From Treponema sp. (GTDB lineage: Bacteria; Spirochaetota; Spirochaetia; Treponematales; Treponemataceae), in contig JAEDDW010000001.1 of the NCBI GenBank assembly GCA_016293645.1, positions 1 to 64,000 on the forward strand: a DNA stretch of 64,000 bases. The letters are read 5' to 3'. A program made the translations under genes and the position numbers. The notes under the pieces are model-generated. The model saw only the letters and a program-made list of their open reading frames with translations, was not told the origin of the DNA and did no database searches. Numbering within the stretch: the first letter of the stretch is position 1; every line of letters begins with the position of its first letter. This document shows positions 25,709 to 34,511 of this stretch, piece after piece.

Positions 25709-27539
25709 TAGCAATCACCTCCTGTCTAATTGCTTCAACCAACAAATCATTATCCTCTGGTTCAATTACGGCTAGTCGCATAAAGTTTTTACCTTCAAAA
25801 GGTATTTTTCTTACAAGATTTTTTACCAAACAGTTGTGATTTTCCAAAAGTTTCTCAGTAAGATCTGTAACTGAAATTTTTCCAGTATATTCACATAAAA
25901 CATAATTTGCCTGACTTGGATAAACTCTAATACCTGGAATTTCTGAAAGTCTCTTAGAATATCTTGCACGTTCTGCTGCAAGTAAATTACAAGATTCTTT
26001 ATACCCTGACTTATACTTATCAAAAATCTGCAAGAAGTATTCTCCGAAAGAATTTATATTCCATATAGAATTATTTTTAATTACTTCTTTAATTACTTCT
26101 TTATTTGAATTAACCAGAACACCAAGTCTAAAACCTGGAACACCATAACTCTTACTTATAGACTTAAGAATTACAAGGTTAGGATATTTTTCAATAATCT
26201 CTTCATCTATCAATGTATAACGAATCTCTGGTTCAGCGAAATCAATAAATGATTCATCAAAGATTAACTGTGCATTTCGCTTTTTTAATTCATCCAACAA
26301 AACAAGAACATTTTCTTTCTTTAAAAAATGTCCTGTTGGATTATCTGGATTGATTAAAAGAACATTATTAGCTTTTTCAGTATCTACAACTTTCAATATA
26401 TCAGAAACGGAATAATCAAAAGTTTCTGGATTTACAGGAACTGAAACAGTCTCTGAATTACAGAATCTTGCAGGATATTCATTAAAAGTTGGATATGGAA
26501 TAGCTGTTTTTCCTGTTACCATACGACAGAAAGAATTAATCAATTCTGCAGCTCCATTACCAACAACAATGTGATCTGGAAGAACATTAAAAATCTTTCC
26601 GGCAAGTAAGTTCTGCTGGCGAGCCCCACTAGGATATGATCTCATTAGAACTTCAAAACTACTTTTTAACTCATCAACAAGTTTTTTTGGAGGGAAGAAT
26701 GGATTTACAAGATAACAGAAATCTTTAATCTGTGGGAATCTCCAGTAACCGCCATAACGATTTTCCATCATTCTAAGTTTTTCAGCAACTGGCGCAAATC
26801 TTGTTTCTGCAATTGCTAAATCTGCAGGGTCATCAATCTCGTACCACTGGTCTCCACGGACTTCAAAACCTTTGATTTTCTTTGAATCAAGTAAGGTCAA
26901 TACTTTCAAAACTGTTTCATAGTATTCATTTTTACCGAACGATGTCTGATACGCTTCCAAAAAAGGAATATAGTACTGTTTTGAAAATTCTTTTGAAAGT
27001 TTGTAAATATTTACTGTTTTATAGTAATTTCCAATATCAGCCCAATTAAAATGCGCTTTATCCAACATTCCAACAATATTTTTGTCAGAATCCATCAATG
27101 TACAGGTTCCATCCATCCATGGCTCAAATAAAGAAACCATAGCAAGATCTTTGTCAGGGCTTTTTATAATATCATTAAGAATTTTGTCATCAAAAATTAA
27201 ATCACTTTCGAGAAGAACTGTATCATCCTGTACAAGAACATCTTTTGCAAGATAAAGAGAATAAATATTATTTGTTTTATCGAAGATTGGATTTTCTATA
27301 TACTCTATCTTCATTCCACAAAGATTATCTTCATTGAATTTTGATTGTATATATTTTTTCAGAACATCACTTCTATATCCAACTACAAGTGTAAACTTCT
27401 TGATTCCAGTTTTTACCAGAGCTTCAATTGCATATTCAATCAATGCTTTACCATTAACTTGAACCATACATTTTGTACCATTCTGAGTATATCTACCTAA
27501 ACGCTTGCCCATTCCTGCGGCTAACATTAATGCTTGCAT
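25695..27539 (-). CDS. Nucleotidyltransferase (LicC/PntC-like) fused to CobD/HisC-like PLP enzyme
   Basis: Residues 1-240 are a sugar-phosphate/choline-phosphate-type nucleotidyltransferase: AAGMGKRLGRYTQNGTKCM, then FDKTNNIYSL and LLESDLIF. Residues about 260-614 are a class I/II PLP enzyme of the HisC/CobD branch: VVGNGAAELI, INPDNPTGHF, FDESFIDF and ILKSISKSYGVPGFRLG, with Lys463 as the likely PLP lysine. CobD relatives decarboxylate O-phospho-amino acids. One protein could thus make a phospho-amino-alcohol and activate it with CTP; this is inference. It resembles the PntC–transaminase fusion at 52193 in plan but not in its PLP half. It leads directly into the cyclodeaminase-like gene. Confidence 0.8.
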   Translation of the reverse strand: MQALMLAAGMGKRLGRYTQNGTKCMVQVNGKALIEYAIEALVKTGIKKFTLVVGYRSDVLKKYIQSKFNEDNLCGMKIEYIENPIFDKTNNIYSLYLAKDVLVQDDTVLLESDLIFDDKILNDIIKSPDKDLAMVSLFEPWMDGTCTLMDSDKNIVGMLDKAHFNWADIGNYYKTVNIYKLSKEFSKQYYIPFLEAYQTSFGKNEYYETVLKVLTLLDSKKIKGFEVRGDQWYEIDDPADLAIAETRFAPVAEKLRMMENRYGGYWRFPQIKDFCYLVNPFFPPKKLVDELKSSFEVLMRSYPSGARQQNLLAGKIFNVLPDHIVVGNGAAELINSFCRMVTGKTAIPYPTFNEYPARFCNSETVSVPVNPETFDYSVSDILKVVDTEKANNVLLINPDNPTGHFLKKENVLVLLDELKKRNAQLIFDESFIDFAEPEIRYTLIDEEIIEKYPNLVILKSISKSYGVPGFRLGVLVNSNKEVIKEVIKNNSIWNINSFGEYFLQIFDKYKSGYKESCNLLAAERARYSKRLSEIPGIRVYPSQANYVLCEYTGKISVTDLTEKLLENHNCLVKNLVRKIPFEGKNFMRLAVIEPEDNDLLVEAIRQEVIANERS

Positions 27540-27543
27540 ATGT

Positions 27544-28662
27544 TTATTCCTTATTTGACAAATTCCAATTATTAATAGTCTTAATCACAAACTTCACCTG
27601 TTCATCCGTAAGTGTCGGACTCATCGGCAGGCTCAGTTCCTGTACATGTATTTTTTCTGTAACTGGAAAACTTAAATCATTCCATTCTTTATACGCAGTC
27701 TGTTTGTGTGGCGGAATTGGATAATGAATTATTGTTCCAATTTCTTTTTCTTTTAAATACTGCTGAAGTTCATCGCGCTTTTCTGTAAACACAGGGAAAA
27801 TATGAAACACATTATTTTCTTCCGGTAAAACAGAAGGCATTTTTATTACAGGATTTTTTATTCCTTCGTAATACATTTTTGCAATCTGCTTACGTCGGTT
27901 ATTGTCATCATCAAGATATTTTAATTTTACATCAAGCACAGCCGCATCCAACTCGCTTAAGCGGCTGTTTTCTCCGATATAATCGAAGACGTATTTTTTT
28001 GAAGAACCATAGTTGCCAAGCACTCGCACAAGATTCGCTATTTTCTCATCATTTGTCGTTATTGCGCCTGCATCTCCGAACGCTCCCAAGTTTTTTCCAG
28101 GATAAAAACTGTGAGCAGCAACAGTTCCAAGACTTCCTGTTTTCTTTCCCTTATATGTACAACCGTGAGCCTGCGCATTGTCCTCAAAAAGCTTTAGATT
28201 ATGCTTTTTGCAGATTTCTGCAATTTTTTCGTTGTACAAGCATCTTCCATAAAGGTGAACAAGCATAACACCACGGGTTTTGTTTGTAATTGCTTTTTCT
28301 ATTGCTTCTGGTTCAAGTTCCAGTGTATCAGGATTTGGATCAAGTAACACAGGTTTTAAACTGTTCTGTGAAACAGAAAGAATCGTTGCAATATAAGTAT
28401 TTGCCTGAACAATTATTTCATCCCCATCGTTCCAGCCGTTTAAAATCTTACAGGCACGAATCATCAATTCCAAAGCCTGCAAGCCGTTTGCAACGCCTAC
28501 GCAGTATTTTGTACCTATGTACCTTGCGTAATTTTCTTCAAAAACCTTATTTTCGCTTCCCTGCAAATACCAGCCGCTGTCTGTAACACGCAAAACAGCT
28601 TCGTGCAGTTCATCTGCATACTTTGCAGTAATGTCCTTTAAACTTAAAAATGGAACGTGCAT
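27544..28662 (-). CDS. DegT/DnrJ/EryC1-type sugar aminotransferase (FdtB-like)
   Basis: This PLP enzyme has VPFLSLKDITAKYADEL, TDSGWYLQGSENKVFE, GVANGLQAL and SFYPGKNLGAFGDAGAI, whose Lys forms the internal aldimine. It is closest in motif to FdtB/QdtB enzymes that transaminate dTDP-3-keto-6-deoxyhexoses. With the FdtA-like isomerase at 33214 it would give dTDP-3-amino-3,6-dideoxyhexose, once dTDP-4-keto-6-deoxyglucose is supplied by rmlA/rmlB outside this window. It ends 4 bp before the fusion gene start. Confidence 0.85.
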   Translation of the reverse strand: MHVPFLSLKDITAKYADELHEAVLRVTDSGWYLQGSENKVFEENYARYIGTKYCVGVANGLQALELMIRACKILNGWNDGDEIIVQANTYIATILSVSQNSLKPVLLDPNPDTLELEPEAIEKAITNKTRGVMLVHLYGRCLYNEKIAEICKKHNLKLFEDNAQAHGCTYKGKKTGSLGTVAAHSFYPGKNLGAFGDAGAITTNDEKIANLVRVLGNYGSSKKYVFDYIGENSRLSELDAAVLDVKLKYLDDDNNRRKQIAKMYYEGIKNPVIKMPSVLPEENNVFHIFPVFTEKRDELQQYLKEKEIGTIIHYPIPPHKQTAYKEWNDLSFPVTEKIHVQELSLPMSPTLTDEQVKFVIKTINNWNLSNKE

Positions 28663-28777
28663 ATTTTGTTTCCTATTTTTTTTAGATATTATGATAATGC
28701 GGAATCCTTAGCATCCTTTTATGAAAATACGTATGGCTTTATTTTTCAACTGATGATGTTCAATTTGTGATTAGCTT

Positions 28778-29778
28778 TTATCCTCTTACAATCAGTTTCT
28801 GAATTTTACTGTACAGAACAGATAAAATAAGTGATACGCAAAATACAGCAAGAACTTCGAGTACAATAACTGCAAGTATTAAATGCATAGACCGCTCTAG
28901 TGGCAGAACCTTCCCTGCTGCATACTGAACCACTTCAAGCACACCTTTATGAAACAAGTAAATAATAAAAGTATATTTTGCAAGTTTGACTTCATGTTTA
29001 TATTCAATCTTACAGAATCCAGCAAAAATCAGGATACTTCCAAGCATTACGAACGGCGAAAAATTGTTTCCCCATGTACGCCAGTTCAAATTATTTTGCA
29101 GACAGTAATACACAAAAAGTCCGTTCAGATTCAAAAGAAGAATGCCAAGAATAATCAGAATAAAACCTGTTTTGATATTCTTGTGGCTGAATGTATTTTT
29201 TATCGCATACCCCATAATAACATAAGACAGAAGCATTACGACTCGACCAAGACTGTATGTAACTGTAGATGAGGAAGTATACGAACTGATTGCTGCCCAA
29301 AGACAGAAAACTATGGAAATTGCCAAAATGTTCACTTTTATTTCAACAATTACTTTTTGAACAATGGGAATTATTGCGTACAATCCCACAAGCATATACA
29401 TATACCATAGTGGATGTCCAAGCCAGCCCGTTTTCCAATATTTGGCTACATTTTGTAATCCCACACTTATGTTTCCGCCCTTAGCTGCCAGCAAGATATA
29501 CCATACCGAATACAAAATACTGAAAATTAAGGTAGGTACCCCCAGTTTTATAAGGCTATTTTTGTAAAAAAACGATACATTTTCAATCCGTTTATTTGCA
29601 AATGCACCTGTAAGCATTAAAAAACAGGGAATTGCAAAGTACGAAAGCGTTGCCACTATACATAAATACCCCCCCCCATAGTTTTAGCTTCATTTAGGAA
29701 CGCTCCGCAAGCATGTTCAAGTATAACAGCGATACAGCAACAAACACGTAATAAGTCCAAGTTTGATTCCCTTTTCAT
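28778..29778 (-). CDS. Acyltransferase-3, phase-variable and out of frame at G9
   Basis: Translation starts at ATG 29778, overlapping the upstream stop (ATGA), and reads MKRESNLDLLRVCCCIAVIL with the conserved EHA. It then enters nine G (coding strand) and stops at a TAG soon after. Downstream of the tract another frame continues ATLSYFAIPCFLMLTGAF through about nine membrane spans to 28778 without a stop. Ten or seven G would join the halves into a normal 333-residue acyltransferase-3. The rest of the gene is undamaged, so this looks like an OFF phase state, not decay. It probably O-acylates the surface glycan. Confidence 0.8.
29669..29677. repeat. Poly-C9 (coding G9) phase-variation tract
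   Basis: Nine C on the plus strand lie about 100 bases into the acyltransferase gene, the longest G/C homopolymer in the window. The length seen puts the gene out of frame. Lengths of seven or ten would restore it. Confidence 0.85.
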
Positions 29779-31256
29779 TTTTTAATTCTCCCCAAGAAAA
29801 ATTTTGCAACACCATAAAAACATTTCACAGGAAAATGCCTGTATATAACAGAGGATTTGGTTTGTGCAAAGATAATATTGTACAGCTTGTTTGTATTATT
29901 CTCCGCATCAATGTAAATCTGTGAAAATTCTTCTAAATTTAACTTGCGTTCGTGTCCTGCATATTTTGTAGAATTGGTTCCTAAAATATTTCTTACTTGT
30001 TCTGCAAAATCAGTCTCGGTGATTATCATTCCTTCAAGCTGATTTTCTTTTTTTGAAAGATAGTCGTTGTCTGAAAAGAGACGGTCTATTTCATGTTTTA
30101 GTTCATCAAGCGTTTGATACGACATAATCGGATTGTGTCCTGTATCTATAAACAAACTCTCGTTGTCGCCATCGCGTGCAATGCCGTCCATATTCGGATT
30201 GTAGCAAAGCGGGATTTTGCCGTTTATAACTGCCAGCTGGTTCATAAGTGCGCCCATAATCGGATATGTACAAAGAAAAACCTTTGAATGACGGATAAAA
30301 TCTTCAAAATCTGGTCGCTCTGTAAAATAAAAAAATCGGTCTTGATAACCTTTTTGAGAGATGAAGTTGTTTATATTCTCAGGATTACCACCACCAATAA
30401 ATACAAAAATTGAATCCTTATAAGTATCTAAAATATATGAAACTATTTCAAAGAAAACAGGACTTCCAGCAATCTTATATAAAGAGCCTCCTGAAAAAAC
30501 TATATTCTTGTGCTTTTCAAAAAAATCTTTCATAGAATCTGCAGTTACCATCTTATGAACAGGATAATACGGCAGAACAATCAGTTTCTTCTGCAGGATA
30601 TGGCGATGATTTTTGGAGATAGTGTAACCGTAATCTCGGAACTCCAAGCTATAATCCAAGCACGTTGCACCAAGCCAGTACGCATGGTCTGTAAGGTTTA
30701 TCTGATAACGTGTACACGGAATTTTTGCAAAGAATGAGCATCCTGTAACATCATTCGGCATGGAATGGAAGAATGCAAAAGACGGCTTATATTTGTTGTA
30801 AATATTTGCCAGCTCTTCCAACTGTTTTTTACAAGAAGTCTTTGTATCATAAAATTCTATGATTTCATTTTCACCCAGCAGTTCTTTAAGCCAACTTGTT
30901 GTGTTCTTGTTATGCTCTGGTGTTACAATAATCACTTTATATCCGTTTGCCAGCAAAGCCTTTATATAAATATTTGAAAGACCTCGAGTTTCCCAGCACC
31001 ACCAGTCATAAAAAAGAACAGCCTTATCTGTTCTTTCAACTGAAAGCTGAGGAATATAAACATCAGCTATTTTATGCAAAAGAGATTCTAACCTCTCATC
31101 TGTATAAATGAGATTAAAGTTATACATCAGCAAAGCGGCTGTCTTAATCGCTGTTACAGAACTTTCATATTGTTTTTTTGCAAAATGTTTTTCTGCAAGA
31201 GATACAAGTTTGTTGTAATCTTTAAGAATTTCTTCTTTTGTAACTTTAGCAGACAT
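29775..31256 (-). CDS. GT-B glycosyltransferase with N-terminal helical extension
   Basis: I use ATG 31256 because a GGAG site precedes it and it overlaps the preceding gene by 11 bp; longer frames have no site. An N-terminal helical region (about 80 residues, TPR-like spacing) precedes a GT-B fold: AVLFYDWWCWETRGLSNIYIK, FFHSMPNDVTGCS, NIVFSGGSLYKIAGSP and FLCTYPIMGALMNQLAVINGK. The exact GT family is not certain. Its stop overlaps the start of the phase-variable acyltransferase, so the state of that gene does not affect this one. Role: a repeat-unit glycosyltransferase. Confidence 0.65.
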   Translation of the reverse strand: MSAKVTKEEILKDYNKLVSLAEKHFAKKQYESSVTAIKTAALLMYNFNLIYTDERLESLLHKIADVYIPQLSVERTDKAVLFYDWWCWETRGLSNIYIKALLANGYKVIIVTPEHNKNTTSWLKELLGENEIIEFYDTKTSCKKQLEELANIYNKYKPSFAFFHSMPNDVTGCSFFAKIPCTRYQINLTDHAYWLGATCLDYSLEFRDYGYTISKNHRHILQKKLIVLPYYPVHKMVTADSMKDFFEKHKNIVFSGGSLYKIAGSPVFFEIVSYILDTYKDSIFVFIGGGNPENINNFISQKGYQDRFFYFTERPDFEDFIRHSKVFLCTYPIMGALMNQLAVINGKIPLCYNPNMDGIARDGDNESLFIDTGHNPIMSYQTLDELKHEIDRLFSDNDYLSKKENQLEGMIITETDFAEQVRNILGTNSTKYAGHERKLNLEEFSQIYIDAENNTNKLYNIIFAQTKSSVIYRHFPVKCFYGVAKFFLGRIKK

Positions 31257-32184
31257 TAATACTCCAAGTCTGGTACACAAAGGTTCTTCCACCAAAACCT
31301 TCTTTTTGAGAGATTAAACCTTCATTAAGAATTGAGCCGTTTCCTTCAGTTGATTTACCAAAATCAAACCAAGTTTTTGTTGGCAAATACATTTCTATTA
31401 GATTGTAAACGACAAAATCCAAAGCACCGATTTCACGAGCTAAATCATTTGCAGCAAGATACTGTGTATGAACAAGATTATCGTAAATGAAAAGTACACA
31501 ACCGGCTATGATTTCATCTTTATATCGACCTACATACAATTTTATCTGCTCAGGGAAACGTTCATGCAAGAGAGCAAGTTCTGCACCTGTATGTACTGCT
31601 GTAGCATTATGATGTTCGCTCAAGACTTCATTTTCCAAAGCAATAAAAGAATCAAAATCTGTAGATTCCTCAAAAATGACACCTTCGCGTCGTGCTCTTG
31701 TAACTTGTGCTTTTCTGCCCTTTGGCATTTTTAACTTATTCTTTAAGTTGATTACAGTTGCAGCTTCAATTTTTTCTATCTGTGCATTATTACAGAAAAG
31801 AGAATACAAATCTTCTTCTGCCGGCTGTTTGTGGTAAATATGCGGAACTTGTTTATAGATAATTTTTGAAAATCCGTTCTGTTTCATATAGTCTCTAAGT
31901 GTGGCAAACAAATCATTCATGTGATGCTGCTTCATGCCGTCATCGGTTATAAAACCACCAAATGTAAGACCACCATGACTTATAAGAATATTATCTTTTT
32001 TTGTAGCAGGGAGAACTGAAACAAGTTCATTTTTTTCATCAAAGAACATCAGTGAGCTGTCTTCAAAACGGTCTTTGTGATACTCCATATAATTGCGGTC
32101 AAACATAAAAAGACCGTTTTTTGAATGAGCCACAAATGAATTCCAAACAGCTCTGTTGTTATCAGTGTATTTTCTAATTTCCAT
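31246..32184 (-). CDS. GNAT/FemAB-like N-acyltransferase
   Basis: This protein of the Acetyltransf_6 (BioF2-like/FemAB-related) class has NSFVAHSKNGLFMFDRNYME at the start, LISHGGLTFGGFI, VINLKNKLKMPKGRKAQVTRA and a C-terminal YVGRYKDEIIAGCVLF / FDFGKSTEGNGSILNEGL core. Relatives in surface polysaccharide clusters N-acylate amino sugars. Given the FdtA/FdtB-like genes in the same operon, the 3-amino group is a plausible target. It overlaps the GT-B gene by 11 bp. Confidence 0.75.
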   Translation of the reverse strand: MEIRKYTDNNRAVWNSFVAHSKNGLFMFDRNYMEYHKDRFEDSSLMFFDEKNELVSVLPATKKDNILISHGGLTFGGFITDDGMKQHHMNDLFATLRDYMKQNGFSKIIYKQVPHIYHKQPAEEDLYSLFCNNAQIEKIEAATVINLKNKLKMPKGRKAQVTRARREGVIFEESTDFDSFIALENEVLSEHHNATAVHTGAELALLHERFPEQIKLYVGRYKDEIIAGCVLFIYDNLVHTQYLAANDLAREIGALDFVVYNLIEMYLPTKTWFDFGKSTEGNGSILNEGLISQKEGFGGRTFVYQTWSINVC

Positions 32185-32248
32185 CTTCCTTCCTCACGCA
32201 GCCTTGGAAAAACAAAGCTCACGGTAGGAAGACGAAATTTTTACTATA

Positions 32249-33217
32249 TTATAATACCCCCCCGACTTTTCTAGAACTATAAATCATATTAACCAACTTC
32301 CTAACTATTCTTACTGGCAATTTCACCACGCTTATACAGAGCATGGCAAAAGCCATTCTTTTTACATTTTTATATCCATAAAAGACTTCTAGAGTCTGTT
32401 TTCGTCCACTTAAATCATAAGAGCATTTCTGTCTGAGAAGCAAAAAGTTTTTGTATAAATCGGCAATAAACTTTAAGTTGTCTTTCTTTACACTCAAAAA
32501 TGTTTCTGTACTTATTGAACCGTCTCGTAACAAATCACAAATAATTCCCGGGTATTCAACTCCAAAAGCATGGAACAGATTGTATTTACCTTTATTTGCG
32601 TGACCTACAGGAATTTCATCAAGCAGAAGGGTATTATCAATTATGTATTTTGATTTATTGCGTTCTGCAAAAAGAATTGTCGTATGCGGGTAAAGTTCAT
32701 TAAACTCTGTATCTTTTGGAATACGGTCAAAATCTTCTTTCCAAAATCCCATACCTGTAGACCAGCTTGACCATACATGAAGATTTCTTACATAACTGTC
32801 AAAATTATTATATTCTGCAATGCCTTTTATCTGTTTGATTACACCATTAGAAAAATAAACACAAGGCTTTTCATCTTCGTTCCTTTTTATAAAATCTAAT
32901 AAATAATTAATTGCATTTGGAAGAAGTTTTGTACGATGATTTATAAACTTGATAAATGTACCAGAAGCAGCTTTATAACATTCACTTTCACTTAAAAAAC
33001 CTTTTAATTCAGTCTCTTTATAAACAAGGTTTTTATATTGTTTAGCATAGTCTTTTATTTTTGTTTTAAATTCCCGATTATCTCCGTTATCCATAACAAC
33101 GACTTCAAACAGACTGGAATCTACATCATTCTGTGTGTAAATGCTTTCTAGTACTGGGAAAATCAACTCTATAATTCCGTTAGTTGGAATACAGAGCGAA
33201 AGCAGCGGAGAACTCAT
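32249..33217 (-). CDS. Glycosyltransferase family 2
   Basis: This GT-A enzyme has SLCIPTNGIIELIFPVLESIY, FEVVVMDNGDN, KFINHRTKLLPNAI and EERNKSK-like later segments, giving the GT2 order of an N-terminal nucleotide-binding strand, a D-x-x/D region and an acceptor domain. The last codons are GTC followed by seven G, TATTAT-type bases and the stop, so slippage there changes only the C-terminal tail. ATG 33217 overlaps the FdtA-like stop by four bases. It is likely the first dedicated glycosyltransferase of the operon. Confidence 0.82.
   Translation of the reverse strand: MSSPLLSLCIPTNGIIELIFPVLESIYTQNDVDSSLFEVVVMDNGDNREFKTKIKDYAKQYKNLVYKETELKGFLSESECYKAASGTFIKFINHRTKLLPNAINYLLDFIKRNEDEKPCVYFSNGVIKQIKGIAEYNNFDSYVRNLHVWSSWSTGMGFWKEDFDRIPKDTEFNELYPHTTILFAERNKSKYIIDNTLLLDEIPVGHANKGKYNLFHAFGVEYPGIICDLLRDGSISTETFLSVKKDNLKFIADLYKNFLLLRQKCSYDLSGRKQTLEVFYGYKNVKRMAFAMLCISVVKLPVRIVRKLVNMIYSSRKVGGVL
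32257..32263. repeat. Poly-C7 (coding G7) at the 3' end of the GT2 gene
   Basis: Seven C on the plus strand encode the final V-G-G-V-L of the GT2 protein. Eight G would give a slightly different tail. Six or nine G would extend the frame to a TGA about 60 bases on, near the next gene. Confidence 0.6.
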
Positions 33218-33621
33218 TTCTTTACTCCCATGACCTTTAAGTATTCGTCATAGTCGCGAATATATTCTTTTCCATCGTAATGCGTATTTGTAATTACAAG
33301 AAGAACAGAATCCTCAGAAAAATCATACATATCTTTCCAAATCATCTTTGGAATATATATTCCCTGCATAGGACGATTGAGCTCTACGATATGCTCTCCG
33401 ACTCCATCAGTAACACGAACTTTTGACTTTCCAGCAACATTTATAAGCACGAATTCACTTTCTTTATTTGCATGCTGCCCGCGAACAACCTGTGAATCAG
33501 AGCCATATATATAGAAGACACGTTTTATTTCAAACGGAATATCTTGATTTCCTTCAATTACGACAAGTTTTCCACGCTCATCGCCAAGATCTTTAAAGTC
33601 TAAAAGTCTGCAAAGTTCCAT
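33214..33621 (-). CDS. FdtA/WxcM-like dTDP-4-keto-6-deoxyhexose 3,4-ketoisomerase
   Basis: This cupin protein of 135 residues matches the FdtA/QdtA family in length and pattern: LCRLLDFKDLGDERGKLVVIE, FEIKRVFYIYG, VVRGQHANKESEFVLINVAG and IYIPKMIWKDMYDFSEDSVLLV. These enzymes convert dTDP-4-keto-6-deoxyglucose to the 3-keto isomer, the substrate of FdtB. The usual H-A-H pair reads H-A-N here, so the second His is Asn; I cannot tell whether it is a functional subclass. It is the first gene of the long minus-strand operon. Confidence 0.8.
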   Translation of the reverse strand: MELCRLLDFKDLGDERGKLVVIEGNQDIPFEIKRVFYIYGSDSQVVRGQHANKESEFVLINVAGKSKVRVTDGVGEHIVELNRPMQGIYIPKMIWKDMYDFSEDSVLLVITNTHYDGKEYIRDYDEYLKVMGVKK

Positions 33622-33765
33622 AGTTTGTATTTCTCCAAAAATTTAAAGACACCTTCTCCATTGGCAAACAGTCGTTATTTCAGACCTCACCCTGCAATGA
33701 AACTGTTCACCACCTGACAAACGTGCTTCAACCAAACTCCGTGTCAAACAATGGCTGCCTTTAAC
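33622..33765 (-). promoter_or_regulatory. Structured 5' leader of the polysaccharide operon
   Basis: About 144 nt lie between the predicted transcription start and fdtA. In RNA sense the leader holds CCATTG near its 5' end and CAATGG near its 3' end, which could close a long stem. Between them lie a TGACA/TGTCA pair and G-rich loops. It lies directly downstream of a NusG-paralogue gene. That suggests the site where the antiterminator loads on polymerase. No canonical ops (GGCGGTAGCGTG) word is present. Confidence 0.45.
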
Positions 33766-33771
33766 TTTACT

Positions 33772-33801
33772 ATAATACGATGTATTATTTTAGGCTGTCA
33801 A
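33772..33801 (-). promoter_or_regulatory. Sigma-70-type promoter for the polysaccharide operon
   Basis: In minus-strand sense there is a perfect TTGACA (33801-33796), an 18-bp spacer and TATTAT (33777-33772), with the start expected near 33765. It lies in the gap after the NusG-like gene and is the best promoter seen for the 28-kb operon. Confidence 0.6.
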
Positions 33802-33826
33802 TATTCAAATTATGAACATCGGATTT

Positions 33827-34339
33827 TTACTTTTTCTGAATTTCATGATACGACAGGCCTAAAATCCGTTTTCCGTCCATAAGCGTAACTTCAAAATTTA
33901 TGCGCTTATTAGATCTATTCACATCCTTAATAAAGCCTTCCATTCCCTTGAACAATCCGTCTACAATTACAATCCTGTCGTTTACATCAAACTGAACATT
34001 TACAACAGGAATAACGCTTCCATATTTTAAAAATGAAGTTACAAGGTCGGTATCTTTTGCAGAAAGCGGTTTCATTCCATTATCATGGGGAAGAAAATCA
34101 ATAAAACCTTCTTCATCCCTTACGCTCTGAGCCCGGGAAAGATTATCCGTCTCCCAGAAAACATAACCTGGAAACAACGGATCAATATATTCCTTGCCGC
34201 TTTTTAACCTCATCTGCTTTCCAACACAATGTAGTTTGCCATTCTCCTCCTCTGGAAAAGAATCAAAGACAGCTTGTACTTTTTCTATAAATTGTTTTTC
34301 AAAACCGGTTCTAACCCAAATGCAGTAAAAATTGCTCAT
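33827..34339 (-). CDS. loaP: NusG-family transcription antiterminator (LoaP-like)
   Basis: This 170-residue NusG paralogue has an N-terminal NGN domain (FYCIWVRTGFEKQFIEKVQ, LFPGYVFWETDN) and a C-terminal KOW domain (VNDRIVIVDGLFKGMEGFIKDV). Specialised NusG proteins such as RfaH, UpxY and LoaP let polymerase read through long polysaccharide operons. The size and its place just upstream of one fit LoaP best. It has its own promoter and is separated from fdtA by a promoter plus a structured leader, which fits binding to the nascent leader. Confidence 0.8.
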   Translation of the reverse strand: MSNFYCIWVRTGFEKQFIEKVQAVFDSFPEEENGKLHCVGKQMRLKSGKEYIDPLFPGYVFWETDNLSRAQSVRDEEGFIDFLPHDNGMKPLSAKDTDLVTSFLKYGSVIPVVNVQFDVNDRIVIVDGLFKGMEGFIKDVNRSNKRINFEVTLMDGKRILGLSYHEIQKK

Positions 34340-34372
34340 TATCCAACTCTTCGCCTTTTCAATTCAATAAGA

Positions 34373-34401
34373 ATAATAGCATATTTTTTTGATTAAGTCA
34401 G
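34373..34401 (-). promoter_or_regulatory. Promoter of the loaP-like gene
   Basis: In minus-strand sense there is CTGACT (34401-34396), a 17-bp spacer and TATTAT (34378-34373), giving a start near 34366 and a 5' leader of about 27 nt. The -35 box matches four of six consensus bases. A small inverted repeat (GGACA-TTTGC-TGTCC) lies just upstream, after the Fic gene. Confidence 0.45.
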
Positions 34402-34511
34402 CGAGACAAATTGAATCTCCCGGGACAGCAAATGTCCAAGAGAATATTTGTTTTAATATCTTTATTGTCGTTGTCTTACTTCTCTTGAGTTGAAGCCTTA
34501 AACAATGCCTT

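Noticed and set aside
28778..29656. Starting the acyltransferase at an internal GTG after the G tract
   Set aside because: That start lacks a ribosome-binding site and loses the conserved N-terminal helix with its His, whereas ATG 29778 is coupled to the upstream stop.
33622..33826. JUMPstart/ops element for RfaH-type antitermination
   Set aside because: No GGCGGTAGCGTG-like word was found in the leader; only general RNA structure supports antitermination.
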